Source of the DNA: Aliivibrio sp.
Lineage (GTDB): Bacteria; Pseudomonadota; Gammaproteobacteria; Enterobacterales; Vibrionaceae
Direction of reading: 5' to 3'
Assembly: GCA_016764915.1 (NCBI GenBank)
Contig: JAESQY010000083.1
Location: 1-61,873, forward strand
Length of the DNA stretch: 61,873 nt
Shown here: positions 27,386 to 36,888 of the stretch, piece by piece
How the letters are laid out: each line of letters begins with the position of its first letter
How positions within the stretch are numbered: position 1 is the first letter of the stretch
Made by a program: the position numbers and the translations under genes
The notes under the pieces: generated by a model
What the model was told of the DNA's origin: nothing
The model's database searches: none
What the model saw: only the letters and a program-made list of their open reading frames with translations

Positions 27386-28882
27386 TTAATCTAATTCAAT
27401 AAGGTTCTTCTCAAACTCATCAAATTGATCCAGCACTGACTGCTCAGGCACTGCACTTGCAAGACTGGCAATAACAATGGCTAAGGTCGCAAACACAATA
27501 CCCGGAACAATTTCATACATATCAAAAATGCCGCCAGTTAGCTGTTTCCATACCACAATTGTAATTCCACCAACTAAGATACCCGCTAACGCACCATTAC
27601 GGTTCATGCGTTTCCAGTACAAGCTTAAAATAATCGCAGGACCAAATGCAGCACCAAATCCAGCCCAAGCATAAGAGACCAAACCGAGTACTGAGCTTTC
27701 AGGATCCATCGCTAAAAACAGTGCCACCAGTGACAGCGCAATAACACCGACACGACCCACCATTACGATTTCAGCAGAAGAGGCTGTTGGTTTAATAATC
27801 TGCTTATAGAAATCTTCTGCCAGCGCTGAAGATGATACTAATAGCTGTGAATCTGCCGTACTCATGATTGCGGCTAAAATAGCAGCCAATAAGATACCAG
27901 CGATAACAGGATGGAATATAGAGTTAACCAACAACATGAAGATCTTCTCACCATCTGCCAACTCACCTGCAAGCTCACTGTTCACATAAAGTAAACCCGT
28001 TAAACCAACAAGCACCGCCCCCGCCATAGACAGAGCAGTCCACACCACGGCAATACGTCGAGCAGTGATTAAATCAGCATTGGTTCTGGTCGCCTTAAAA
28101 CGCGCAAGAATGTGAGGCTGACCAAAGTAGCCTAATCCCCATGCTGCTAACGAAATAATGGCAATTGCTGACAGTGGTTTACCATCAACGTCATTCCATA
28201 TGGTTAATAGCTCTGGATTTACGGCAGAGAGATCACTGCCAAGTTGTGCAAAACCCCCATCCATAGCAGCAATTGGCACGATCATCAGCGCAGCAGACAT
28301 TAATAGTCCCTGTACCAAATCGGTCCAAGATACCGCAAGGAAACCACCAAATAGCGTATACGAAACCACACATGCAGCACCGATAACAACCGCTATAACG
28401 TAATCAAGCCCAAAAACAGTCTCAAACAATTTTCCGCCAGCTACCAAGCCTGAGCTTGTATAAAAAAGGAAGAACATCAAAATGAAGAAAGCAGCAATTG
28501 TTTGAACAAGTTTCGATTTATCATTAAAACGACGTGACAGATATTCTGGCAGTGTTAACGAATCGTTAGTAGTAATACTGTAAGTACGAAGTCGTTTTGC
28601 ACAAATTAGCCAATTTAACCAAGTACCAATAAGCAGACCAGCAGCAAGCCATAGTGACTCTAAACCAGCGGCATAAGCATACCCAGGCAGACCAAGAAGT
28701 AACCAACCACTCATATCTGAAGCTCCAGCGGAAAGTGCTGCAGGCCATGGTCCGAGTGTTCTTCCTCCTAAAAAGTAATCTGACGAGTTAGCTGTACGTT
28801 TATAAGCGTAAACGCCTATCGCAAGCATCATAATCAGGTAAGCGATAAAGGTCGATGTTATCGCAAAACTATTTTCTATCAT
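27386..28882 (-). CDS. putP: Sodium/proline symporter PutP
   Basis: This 498-residue transporter of the SSS family imports proline with sodium. Twelve to thirteen hydrophobic helices are visible. Family motifs include SDYFLGGRTLGPWPAALSAG and ASDMSGWLLLGLPGYAYAAG (the S-A-G-A-S-D-M-S-G-W sodium/proline site), GYFGQPHILARFKA and STADSQLLVSSSALAEDFY. It is the last gene of the put group, 94 bp after the detached PutA C-terminal domain, with a strong hairpin in between. It supplies substrate for PutA next door. Confidence 0.96.
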   Translation of the reverse strand: MIENSFAITSTFIAYLIMMLAIGVYAYKRTANSSDYFLGGRTLGPWPAALSAGASDMSGWLLLGLPGYAYAAGLESLWLAAGLLIGTWLNWLICAKRLRTYSITTNDSLTLPEYLSRRFNDKSKLVQTIAAFFILMFFLFYTSSGLVAGGKLFETVFGLDYVIAVVIGAACVVSYTLFGGFLAVSWTDLVQGLLMSAALMIVPIAAMDGGFAQLGSDLSAVNPELLTIWNDVDGKPLSAIAIISLAAWGLGYFGQPHILARFKATRTNADLITARRIAVVWTALSMAGAVLVGLTGLLYVNSELAGELADGEKIFMLLVNSIFHPVIAGILLAAILAAIMSTADSQLLVSSSALAEDFYKQIIKPTASSAEIVMVGRVGVIALSLVALFLAMDPESSVLGLVSYAWAGFGAAFGPAIILSLYWKRMNRNGALAGILVGGITIVVWKQLTGGIFDMYEIVPGIVFATLAIVIASLASAVPEQSVLDQFDEFEKNLIELD

Positions 28883-28928
28883 ATTTTCCTCTCATTATTA
28901 TATTCACCCTCGATCCTCTAAGGGTATA

Positions 28929-28953
28929 AAGCAGCTCAACACTTGAGCTGCTT
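28929..28953 (-). promoter_or_regulatory. Strong hairpin between the PutA-CTD gene and putP
   Basis: AAGCAGCTCAA (28929-28939) and TTGAGCTGCTT (28943-28953) form an 11-bp perfect stem with a 3-nt loop. On the - strand it follows the upstream gene's stop by about 23 bases and has only a short T-stretch after it. It may be a partial terminator or an mRNA stabiliser that sets putP below or above putA. Confidence 0.6.
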
Positions 28954-28976
28954 ATTTATGGAGCGGTAATGACGTT

Positions 28977-29690
28977 TTAATCGTCACCACTGCCCAATTC
29001 TAGCAATGTTGCGTTACCACCCACGGCAGTAATGTTTATGGTTCTGGTTTTCTCCGTAATAAACCTCAATATAAAGTGGCTGTCTATCACGGTAGTTAAA
29101 CCACTCAAGTCAGTCTCTGCAATTAATTGTGCTAACAGCCCTGTTCTGCGTGAAAGCTGTCTGTTAATACCTTGTGCCTGATCCGCGTTGCCCACAAATG
29201 CAACACCAGCAGTAGACGTATCTTCAATCAGCCCATTTAAGGCTGAGTAATCGGCTAACAGCACCACAGACTTTGGAAAGCCTGCTTGCAGCAGAGTCAA
29301 TTGCAGCTTATTTGCCAATTCTGTGTGTTTTTCTGGCATCGAGATAATCACAGTATTGCCTGCAACTAAAGCGGATGCTAATTGACCGACTAGGCCAGTC
29401 ACAGAAGTCTCTTCGCTCGCGGTAACGACAAATACACCACGTCCAGTAGCATAAAGTTCGTTCGTCTCTCCGGTTGGTCCAGGCATCAACTTCTCTTCAG
29501 CAATTAAAGAGAGGGCTTGTTTGGCTTGATGTTTCGCCATCTTTGACGCCATCACACCTAAAAGTGGTTCTTCAGCGAGCTCACTCGCCCAACGAATAAC
29601 CAAATCACTGCGTACAATTGCGCCAATGTCGTTCCACATATCCCAGTTCGCATGAGACTGTTTAATAAGAGTGTTAATTTGAGCAGTCAT
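28977..29690 (-). CDS. Detached C-terminal ALDH-like domain of PutA
   Basis: This 237-residue protein looks like the C-terminal aldehyde-dehydrogenase-superfamily domain found at the end of long PutA proteins, here as a separate gene. Evidence: a Rossmann-like segment VGQLASALVAGNTVIISMPE that mimics ALDH but lacks the catalytic cysteine region, and an ending FITEKTRTINITAVGGNATLLELG, very like the last residues of E. coli PutA. In long PutAs this domain acts as a lid over the substrate tunnel. The frame extends upstream into putA, but the ATG at 29690 with AGGAT before it, 10 bp after the putA stop, is the sensible start. Databases may label it a P5C dehydrogenase, which would overstate its function. 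Confidence 0.78.
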   Translation of the reverse strand: MTAQINTLIKQSHANWDMWNDIGAIVRSDLVIRWASELAEEPLLGVMASKMAKHQAKQALSLIAEEKLMPGPTGETNELYATGRGVFVVTASEETSVTGLVGQLASALVAGNTVIISMPEKHTELANKLQLTLLQAGFPKSVVLLADYSALNGLIEDTSTAGVAFVGNADQAQGINRQLSRRTGLLAQLIAETDLSGLTTVIDSHFILRFITEKTRTINITAVGGNATLLELGSGDD

Positions 29691-29700
29691 AAGAGCAATC

Positions 29701-32700
29701 CTATAGTGTTTGAGTAAGTGGACGTGATGAAACAGCAACTTCTTTGGTGAAACGGTACAAATAGTGAGGCCCACCCGCTTTTGGCCCAGTTCCTGACATT
29801 CCTTGCCCACCAAATGGCTGTACACTAACTACCGCACCAACCTGATCTCGGTTAATGTAACAGTTACCCACGCGACTGCGTCTTTCGATGTGTCTGTAGG
29901 TTGCTTCGTTACGACTGTGGATGCCCATTGTTAAACCAAACCCAGTGCTATTAATTTGATCAATGACATTATCTAACTGATCAGCGCTAAATCGAACAAT
30001 ATGCAAGATAGGCCCGAATTGCTCATTCTCTAACTGATCAATCGAGTCAATTTCAATCGCTGTAGGCGGTACAAAATCACCTTTGTCACAGCTATCACTC
30101 AATGTAATCTGTCCAACCAATGGATTGTTAACCAACATTTTATCAATGTGCGCCATTAACTTCTGTTTTGATTTCAGATCAATCACGGGACCCACATCAG
30201 TACTGTGCAAATGTGGAAGGCCCACACTCAACTCTTGCATCATTCCGTTAATCAAGTTGAGTACACGTTCGGCAATGTCTTTTTGAATAAACAGAACTCG
30301 AAGTGCTGAACAGCGCTGACCTGCAGAAGCAAATGCAGAACGAACCACATCTCTTGCCACTTGCTCAGGAAGCGCGGTACTGTCAACAATCATTGCGTTT
30401 TGACCACCCGTTTCGGCAATCAATGGCACCTGTTCACATTCACGAGCAGCTAATGAGCGATTGATAGATTGAGCGGTTTCAGTTGAACCAGTGAATACCA
30501 CACCCGCAACACGAGAGTCAGACGTTAGCGGCCCACCGACTTCTGCGCCAGTACCCGGTAACAGTTGAATTGACTCTTTCGGGAATCCTGAATCAAGCAT
30601 CATTTCGACCGCACGAGCAGCAATTAATGATGTCTGTTCTGCGGGCTTAGCCACTACCGTATTTCCTGCCACTAAGGCGGCTGAAATTTGGCCTAAGAAG
30701 ATAGCCAGTGGGAAGTTCCAAGGACTAATACAAACAAACACACCGCGACCTTGACGTTCAACTTGTCGTGTGACTTCATCAAATCCCACGACAGTTTTGG
30801 CGGTTGAAAAATTTTCAACCGCTTGCTGAGCGTAGTAACGACAAAAATCAACAGCTTCACGTACTTCATCGATGCTGTCGTGGATAGTCTTACCCGCTTC
30901 TTTATGACAAAGTGCAATTAACTCCGGCATATTCTGTTCAAGCTGCAGTGCCAAGTTATTCAGGCATTCAGCACGTTGACTCACCGGAGTGAGTGACCAC
31001 TCACTGTAATAGTTAGCGGCGATATCAAGCGCTTCATTTACCTGCTTCTGTTCAGAGAAGATAACCGAACCAACTTGGATGCTGCGATCATACGGCGCGG
31101 TGATCGTTTGTGCCGTTGAAGTTTCCTTGATCATGCTTTCGTAGTGCTTAACACCGTTGATGATTGGGCCGCCTTGCCACTGCTTCGTCATCTGTAGATC
31201 AATTGCCGCTTCAAATGGTTTTGCTTCACTCTCAATATCAATATTCACACTGTACGAATTCTGTCTATCCGCAAATATCTGTGGTGGCAATGGGATCAAA
31301 CCGTTATGAAGAGTCGAACGTCTTTTCAATGTATCAACTGGATGTTCGGTTAATTCAGCAACAGGACAACGTGCATCGACCAGACGATGAACAAATGAGC
31401 TATTAGCACCATTTTCAAGTAAACGACGAACCAAATATGGCAATAGATCTTTATGACTGCCAACAGGTGCGTAAATTCTCACATTCGCTTCAAACATCTC
31501 CATAGCATGATTATAAAGGGCATCGCCCATGCCATGCAGGCGTTGAAACTCAAACTCATTATGTGTTGCCATTACTGCAATGGCTGATACCGTGTGCGCA
31601 TTGTGACTTGCAAACTGTGGGTAGATAAGCCCTTTCACATGTTCACTTAATAAAAAGCGAGCACATGCCAAATACGAAACATCGGTGGCCTCTTTGCGAG
31701 TATATACCGGGTAGGATGCGTAACCATTCTGTTGTGACAGTTTTAACTCGCTGTCCCAATATGCACCTTTTACCAAACGCAGCGGGATCATATCACCCTG
31801 CTCTTTGGCCAGTGCTGCTAACCAAGTTAATACTGGCAGTGAACGTTTCATATAAGTTTGGACCACTATTCCTAGTTTTCCCCACCCTTTGGCTTCATCA
31901 CTGCGGTATAACTTTTCAAATAATTCCAAAGATAGCTCTAAACGATCCGCCTCTTCCGCATCGATGGTTAAACCAACACCCAATTCACGAGCACGTTCAA
32001 TCAACTTAGAAACAGATTCGTACATCTCAGTTAATATTTGTTCTCTATTCGCGACTTCATATCGTGGATGTAGTGCTGACAGTTTAATCGATACCGTAGG
32101 TACCGGATTATTACTGTTACTTTTTTTGCTTGCACTGCCAACAGATTCAATCGCCATAACATACGACTTAAAATACTTATCAGCATCCGCAGAAGTAATT
32201 GCTGACTCACCCAACATATCATATGAATAGGTAAATCCTTTCTCTGTGGAGCTTTTACCATTTTTTTGAGCTTCAGTGATGGTACGACCCAACACAAATT
32301 GATGGCCCATGATCTTCATGGCCTGATTCATCGCTTGACGAATCACAGGCTCAGACATTTTATTAACTAAACGGTTGATTACATTCGAAGGCTCACCATC
32401 TTTTTTAGTGTCCATTGTGACCACTTTTCCGGTTAACAGAAGACCCCACGTCGAGGCATTTACAAACGCAGAGTCCGAGTTTTTCAAATGAGATTTCCAA
32501 TCAGCCACACTTATTTTGTCGCGGATTAATGCATCTGCCGTCGCCGCATCAGGAATACGCATCAACGCTTCTGCCAAACACATAAGCAGAATACCTTCTT
32601 TGGTATCCAAGCTATATTCTAGCAACAGTGCATCTATCATTTGAATTGCATTTTTATCAGCGCGTACACGCTCAATCAATTCTGATGCACTCTCTTTAAT

Positions 32701-32871
32701 TAATGGCTCTTCACGCTCAGACGGTTGAGCTAAAGGTATAAGCTCTTGTAACCACTGATCTTCACTAACCATATAAAGTGGAGAAATTAGAGACCAAAGC
32801 TCATCCAGTGGACGTTCAATAAAAGAAGTAGACAGAGTGTCCTGAGCACGAAATATTGTAGATGTTGACAT
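29701..32871 (-). CDS. putA: Bifunctional proline dehydrogenase / P5C dehydrogenase PutA
   Basis: PutA oxidises proline to glutamate in two steps. The 1056-residue protein has the proline dehydrogenase barrel (about 170-480, with VSIKLSALHPRYE, RLVKGAYWDSELK and QFASHNAHTVSAIAVMA) and the P5C dehydrogenase (about 560-1040, with CISPWNFPLAIFLGQISAAL, the catalytic-glutamate loop LIAETGGQNAMIVDSTA and the cysteine in FASAGQRCSALRVL). It lacks the N-terminal ribbon-helix-helix DNA-binding domain of E. coli PutA, so it cannot repress itself that way; the upstream AraC-type gene probably takes over regulation. It also lacks the C-terminal lid domain, which is encoded by the next gene. Confidence 0.96.
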   Translation of the reverse strand: MSTSTIFRAQDTLSTSFIERPLDELWSLISPLYMVSEDQWLQELIPLAQPSEREEPLIKESASELIERVRADKNAIQMIDALLLEYSLDTKEGILLMCLAEALMRIPDAATADALIRDKISVADWKSHLKNSDSAFVNASTWGLLLTGKVVTMDTKKDGEPSNVINRLVNKMSEPVIRQAMNQAMKIMGHQFVLGRTITEAQKNGKSSTEKGFTYSYDMLGESAITSADADKYFKSYVMAIESVGSASKKSNSNNPVPTVSIKLSALHPRYEVANREQILTEMYESVSKLIERARELGVGLTIDAEEADRLELSLELFEKLYRSDEAKGWGKLGIVVQTYMKRSLPVLTWLAALAKEQGDMIPLRLVKGAYWDSELKLSQQNGYASYPVYTRKEATDVSYLACARFLLSEHVKGLIYPQFASHNAHTVSAIAVMATHNEFEFQRLHGMGDALYNHAMEMFEANVRIYAPVGSHKDLLPYLVRRLLENGANSSFVHRLVDARCPVAELTEHPVDTLKRRSTLHNGLIPLPPQIFADRQNSYSVNIDIESEAKPFEAAIDLQMTKQWQGGPIINGVKHYESMIKETSTAQTITAPYDRSIQVGSVIFSEQKQVNEALDIAANYYSEWSLTPVSQRAECLNNLALQLEQNMPELIALCHKEAGKTIHDSIDEVREAVDFCRYYAQQAVENFSTAKTVVGFDEVTRQVERQGRGVFVCISPWNFPLAIFLGQISAALVAGNTVVAKPAEQTSLIAARAVEMMLDSGFPKESIQLLPGTGAEVGGPLTSDSRVAGVVFTGSTETAQSINRSLAARECEQVPLIAETGGQNAMIVDSTALPEQVARDVVRSAFASAGQRCSALRVLFIQKDIAERVLNLINGMMQELSVGLPHLHSTDVGPVIDLKSKQKLMAHIDKMLVNNPLVGQITLSDSCDKGDFVPPTAIEIDSIDQLENEQFGPILHIVRFSADQLDNVIDQINSTGFGLTMGIHSRNEATYRHIERRSRVGNCYINRDQVGAVVSVQPFGGQGMSGTGPKAGGPHYLYRFTKEVAVSSRPLTQTL

Positions 32872-33038
32872 GTATATCCCTCAATATGAAAACTCGAAAT
32901 CAGTTAATGTTAATAAGAATAGTTAACTGTTCAGCCAATTTGTCTACATACTATTTTCCGTGAGTGATAAAATCTTGTCAAAAACTCCGATTTTTTTGTA
33001 ATTATATCGGTTCATTAACAACTTGAGAACATAAGCAC
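32872..33038. promoter_or_regulatory. Putative putA promoter region
   Basis: This 167-bp AT-rich gap separates the AraC-type regulator gene from putA, both on the - strand. It should carry the putA promoter and regulator sites. No clear inverted repeat or terminator was seen, so some read-through from the regulator gene is possible. Confidence 0.4.
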
Positions 33039-33827
33039 CTAAGTTTTGCTATAGAATTGCTTACGATATTTTGATGGGGAGGTACCTTGCAGTCGAGAGA
33101 AGGTGTGAGTGAAGCTGCTTTGATTAGCAAAACCACTAGAATCTGCAATTTGATTAAGCGACAATAAACTGTTTTCAAGTAACTCCTTTGCTAGATCAAT
33201 TCTTTTAAGCAGTAGATATTGATGAGGAGTAACCCCATTTTGCTGTTTAAACAATGAAAAGAACTGACTTTCACCCAAAAAAACACAACCCGCTAACTGA
33301 GCAATCGATATCTTTCGACTAATATGTTGCGTGATGTAGCTTTCTATCTTATCCATATTAATACGCTGCTCTTTTAACTGCTCTTTTCCCGCATACACAT
33401 GTCGTTGTAATAGTGCAATTAACGTATCATTACAGGCTCTACCTAACAAAAGATCATCTGGACTCGCTTGCATTTCAGACACCAGCAGCCTAATTAACTG
33501 TTGAATCTTATTGTCTAACTGAAAATAGTGATTGGCGGAAAAAAGAGCATTGATACGCTGAAATGTTTCAACGTCTTCCGAGGATGACTCAGGTAAGTTT
33601 AAGACTAGGATCTCTGACGAACCAATGCCATTAAACGCATGATCAGAGCTTGCCGTAACAACACATCCTTGACCAGGCAGAATCAGGCTGCTCATCCCTT
33701 CTATATTAAACTCAACGTGTCCTTTTAATCCGATGACCACTTGGCTGTAATTATGCTCATGATGATTGATCTCATTGGGTAATAATATGACTTCCGCAGG
33801 TTTTACAAGATCGTCATACATATACAC
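33039..33827 (-). CDS. putR: AraC-family regulator, probable PutR
   Basis: This 262-residue protein has an N-terminal cupin-like sensor domain (with the metal/ligand-type HHEHNYSQVVIGLKG near residue 21) and a C-terminal double helix-turn-helix of AraC type: ISIAQLAGCVFLGESQFFSL, then LSLNQIADSSGFANQSSFTH and GTSPSKYRKQF. It lies directly upstream of putA in the same direction. Since this PutA has no DNA-binding domain, this protein is the natural candidate for proline-dependent activation of putAP, as reported for PutR-type regulators in Vibrio. The symbol rests on location and family knowledge; no binding site was identified. Confidence 0.78.
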   Translation of the reverse strand: MYMYDDLVKPAEVILLPNEINHHEHNYSQVVIGLKGHVEFNIEGMSSLILPGQGCVVTASSDHAFNGIGSSEILVLNLPESSSEDVETFQRINALFSANHYFQLDNKIQQLIRLLVSEMQASPDDLLLGRACNDTLIALLQRHVYAGKEQLKEQRINMDKIESYITQHISRKISIAQLAGCVFLGESQFFSLFKQQNGVTPHQYLLLKRIDLAKELLENSLLSLNQIADSSGFANQSSFTHTFSRLQGTSPSKYRKQFYSKT

Positions 33828-34335
33828 CTCAAATGGCCAACACTTATTTAACGAAATAGTACATTAGAAAATATCAATAAACTACTCTATCCAAGACAAT
33901 TCGCTGCTACGCCTTTAACAACAAGGAAGAATGAACAATCACTTCAAAACTACGGTTAGTGTACTTTCAATTTGGTTTGATTAATAAACCAACTTATGCC
34001 CTAAACTATTTAAAGCCTTTATTCTTCTAGGATCTTAAATCACTTAAGAAAATAGTGCCCAAGGGAAACTCCCAAGATCCTCTTGATCATTGTTTCGTAC
34101 GGGCAACCTGTTTCAGTGCCATAATTTTGACAACTAAAGCCAAAAATAAGTCGCAGATTATCTCTTTGCTCTTTACTTTTTTAAAGCAATTAACTGTTTT
34201 ATTAAAAAAACTAAACACGAATCAAATAATACAATTTTAAATAGGTGAATATAAAGCATAAATGATATGCTCCCGTATAAAATATCATGAATACAACAAT
34301 ATCGATTTTGATTAAGAGAAGAAAGCAAGGGACTT
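33828..34335. other. 508-bp intergenic region with an orphan RctB-type motif
   Basis: A divergent intergenic region between putR (-) and the FGE-like gene (+). It contains a hairpin TTGGTTT/AAACCAA at 33972-33992 and, at 34083, TTGATCATTGTTTCG, identical over 15 bases to the first oriCII iteron. A 61-codon frame at 34055-34240 has no ribosome site and looks spurious. AAGGG before 34336 serves the next gene. Confidence 0.55.
34083..34097 (+). promoter_or_regulatory. Orphan RctB-iteron-like site
   Basis: TTGATCATTGTTTCG is the same 15 bases as iteron 1 of the origin (54690-54704), 20.6 kb away. A perfect 15-mer match is not expected by chance in a window this size. It may be an RctB-binding site outside the origin. 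Binding is inferred, not shown. Confidence 0.5.
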
Positions 34336-36174
34336 ATGATCATAAAATTTTTGCCAGCGCTCTGTATGGCGCTTACACCATTACTGCTATCAGGTGCTGC
34401 TGTAGCTAATGAGGCAGTTCAGCAACCAGCTCACTCGCTTGCTTCTATTGATGCGAGGCTCAAGGAGAAAGGAGCTGAAATTGATAATGTTGATGAAAAA
34501 CTCTCTATAGAAAAGGGTGAAATCAACTCGTTAAACAACCAACGTGCTGATTTAAAGAAAGAGTCTATTAAATTAGATAAAAAGAGAAAGCATGCACAAG
34601 TCAGTTTAGATCAACAATATAAGCGTATGATTGAAGATCCTGAACTTGATATCTCGGCTTATCAGCAACAGTATCAAGATGCTTGGAAAGCAGTAAAAGA
34701 GAATCAGGTTGCTACCTTAACGCTTGAGCAGAGCATTGAAGAGCACCAACGTCTCTACAAAACATCGTCTATTAAAAAGAGACACCTACAAGATGATCTA
34801 GAAAATATTCATGAATCACGTCAAGAAGCTCGAGTTCTTCGAATTCGTAATGAGCTAAACAGCAGTGATACCATGCAACTTTCTCATACTATTGCTTGTG
34901 ATACCTCATTAACATTGGCTCAGTGCGCTAACCAAGGCAAAACATTGACGATGCAAAGAGCCGTCAATAAATTTCAATCGGGGTTAATTAATAGTCTTTC
35001 TGAATCAGACCTTGCTAAGCAGAACCTGGCCAATGTTGAGCTGAATGTCCATGTTATGGATAGCAATGTTCTTGAAAGTGGCTTTAGTGGTCACAACCGT
35101 TATGCGACGACAATTCAAGCTGAAATGAAATTACGTTCCGTATCGATTGCTGCGTGCCAATTGTTAGGCTTAGAAAATCGTTACTGTATCTCATCATCAA
35201 ATGGCACCACACTAAAAGCCTCTAATCAAAAAGAGAAACGTTGGGTCAGCGTTACCATTCGTTCAAACCGTCATGATGATAAAGTCACCGTTAATGGTGT
35301 AAGTTATGGCAGCACTCCTGTTGATGTAATGTTACCTGTTGGTCTGCATCAAGTAACCGTGGAAAAAAGTTCATTTGAACCTTATAGTCGCCAGCTCATG
35401 TTTGGTAAGAACCTAACGGTTTGGGCTGATCTTAAACAACAAAAAAACCGCCCTAAGCAGGGTAGAAAATTTGCTGATACGCTAAAAAATAAAAATGAAG
35501 CGTTAGAGATGGTCGTAATCAATGGCGGTAAATATCATGTTGGTCCACAAGCTCAAGAGCAGATTACACTAAAAAAAGCCTACTCAATCAGTTCCACACC
35601 AGTAACGGTAAAGCAATTTGACCAATTTGTATTACAAACAGGTTATGTAACTGAATCTGAAAAGAATCGTGGTTGCCAAGCTATTACCAACGGTACTTCA
35701 ACCTTGCTACAGAATCAAAACTGGCGTCAACCTGGCTTTGAACAACAAGCAAATTCTCCCGCAGTATGTATTGCAAGAAAAGATGCTGAAAAATACGTTA
35801 ACTGGCTCAGCAAGCAAACGGGCTATAAATATGTATTGCCTACAGAAGCACAGTGGGAAGTTGCCGCACGTGCTGGCAGCCCGGACGACTTCTGGTGGGG
35901 TAATGAGATCGGAGCAGGAAATGCCAATACAGGTTGGGGCGGCTCAAGCTGGTCTAACAAAAGCACTTCACCTGTTGCAAGTTTTGCCGCTAACCCATAC
36001 GGACTTTACGATACAACAGGTAATGTTTGGGAGTGGACTAGCGCTGCATCTGGTGTGGTTAGAGGTGGCTCATGGAGCTTCGCACCAAGCAAAGCAAAAG
36101 TATACGAGCGCCTAGAGCTTCAACCTGAAACCAGTGCGAACTTTACTGGATTTAGAGTTGTGAGAGAGCTTTAA
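34336..36174 (+). CDS. Exported PEGA / FGE-sulfatase-like protein
   Basis: The 612-residue protein has a signal peptide (to about AVANE, residue 26), a long coiled coil (35-170), a region with paired cysteines (IACDTSLTLAQCANQG and later CQLLGLENRYCISS), a PEGA-type beta domain (VNGVSYGSTPVDVMLPVGLH, near residue 330), and a C-terminal formylglycine-generating-enzyme-like domain (residues 395-612, with LPTEAQWEVAARAG, TGNVWEWTS, VVRGGSW and FTGFRVVREL). PEGA domains often bind cell-surface structures. The copper-binding cysteine pair of true FGE is not evident, so a binding rather than catalytic role is likely. It is monocistronic with a strong terminator. Confidence 0.8.
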   Translation: MIIKFLPALCMALTPLLLSGAAVANEAVQQPAHSLASIDARLKEKGAEIDNVDEKLSIEKGEINSLNNQRADLKKESIKLDKKRKHAQVSLDQQYKRMIEDPELDISAYQQQYQDAWKAVKENQVATLTLEQSIEEHQRLYKTSSIKKRHLQDDLENIHESRQEARVLRIRNELNSSDTMQLSHTIACDTSLTLAQCANQGKTLTMQRAVNKFQSGLINSLSESDLAKQNLANVELNVHVMDSNVLESGFSGHNRYATTIQAEMKLRSVSIAACQLLGLENRYCISSSNGTTLKASNQKEKRWVSVTIRSNRHDDKVTVNGVSYGSTPVDVMLPVGLHQVTVEKSSFEPYSRQLMFGKNLTVWADLKQQKNRPKQGRKFADTLKNKNEALEMVVINGGKYHVGPQAQEQITLKKAYSISSTPVTVKQFDQFVLQTGYVTESEKNRGCQAITNGTSTLLQNQNWRQPGFEQQANSPAVCIARKDAEKYVNWLSKQTGYKYVLPTEAQWEVAARAGSPDDFWWGNEIGAGNANTGWGGSSWSNKSTSPVASFAANPYGLYDTTGNVWEWTSAASGVVRGGSWSFAPSKAKVYERLELQPETSANFTGFRVVREL

Positions 36175-36189
36175 TCTCAAAGTAGATAC

Positions 36190-36220
36190 AAAAAAACGGC
36201 CACTTGTTGGCCGTTTTTTT
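36190..36220. terminator. Bidirectional terminator between FGE-like gene and pdxH
   Basis: An A-run plus ACGGCCA (36196-36202) pairs with TGGCCGT plus a T-run (36208-36220) around a 5-nt loop. It serves the convergent genes on both sides. Confidence 0.9.
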
Positions 36221-36249
36221 TACTTCAATTTTACTCGTTAACCAACCAA

Positions 36250-36888
36250 TTACGGTGCTAATCGTTCAATATTCCATTCAGATTGATGCTGGTCGGTATA
36301 AAGAAAGCGATCGTGCAGCCGGTGTTCACCGCCTTGCCAAAATTCAATCGTCTCAACTTTAATCCGAAATCCCCCCCAAAACGTAGGTACCGGGATCTCA
36401 CCTTGAGCAAACTTTTGTTTTAACTCTAAAAACTTACCTTCAAGCGCGCTTCTTGCTGTAATTCGACAACTCTGTTTACTGGCCCACGCCGCTATTTGAC
36501 TCTCTTTCGGCCTGGACGAGAAATATTTTACATTTTCAGCAATCGACAGTTTCTCAGCCACACCCGTTATGTGTACTTGTCTCTCAAGTGGGTGCCACGG
36601 AAAATGCAAACTTACTTTTTTATGCTCCTGAATATGCTGAGCTTTACGACTTCCTAGATTGGTAAAAAAAACAAAGCCATTTTTATCAAAATGTTTAAGC
36701 AGTACGATTCTCTGAAAAGGTTGACCTGATTCATCAACCGTCGCAACTGTCATCGCGGTTGGATCCGTTAATTTAGCGGTAACCGCTTGTTGTAGCCAAA
36801 TCTCAAACAACTCAATCGGTTCTGATGGTAACGTAGAACGACGAAGTCCATCTTTACAATACTCTCGGCGAATATCTGATAAATCCAT
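36250..36888 (-). CDS. pdxH: Pyridoxamine 5'-phosphate oxidase PdxH
   Basis: PdxH oxidises pyridoxine/pyridoxamine phosphate to pyridoxal phosphate using FMN. The 212-residue protein shows the family path: [20 protein letters not shown] at the start, [53 protein letters not shown], and the C-terminal [25 protein letters not shown] containing the substrate-binding R-L-H-D motif. The frame opens six codons earlier at 36906, but the ATG at 36888 has a good GGAG site and gives the conserved start. It is monocistronic. Confidence 0.97.
   Translation of the reverse strand: MDLSDIRREYCKDGLRRSTLPSEPIELFEIWLQQAVTAKLTDPTAMTVATVDESGQPFQRIVLLKHFDKNGFVFFTNLGSRKAQHIQEHKKVSLHFPWHPLERQVHITGVAEKLSIAENVKYFSSRPKESQIAAWASKQSCRITARSALEGKFLELKQKFAQGEIPVPTFWGGFRIKVETIEFWQGGEHRLHDRFLYTDQHQSEWNIERLAP

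Noticed and set aside
28977-29690. Calling the small put gene a functional P5C dehydrogenase
   Set aside because: It lacks the catalytic cysteine region and is only half the size of an aldehyde dehydrogenase; it matches the PutA C-terminal lid domain instead.
31665-32230. Two 113-114-codon open frames opposite putA
   Set aside because: Antisense shadows of putA with no family features.
34055-34240. 61-codon open frame in the putR/FGE-like intergenic region
   Set aside because: No ribosome site, odd composition, and it overlaps the RctB-type motif; more likely chance.
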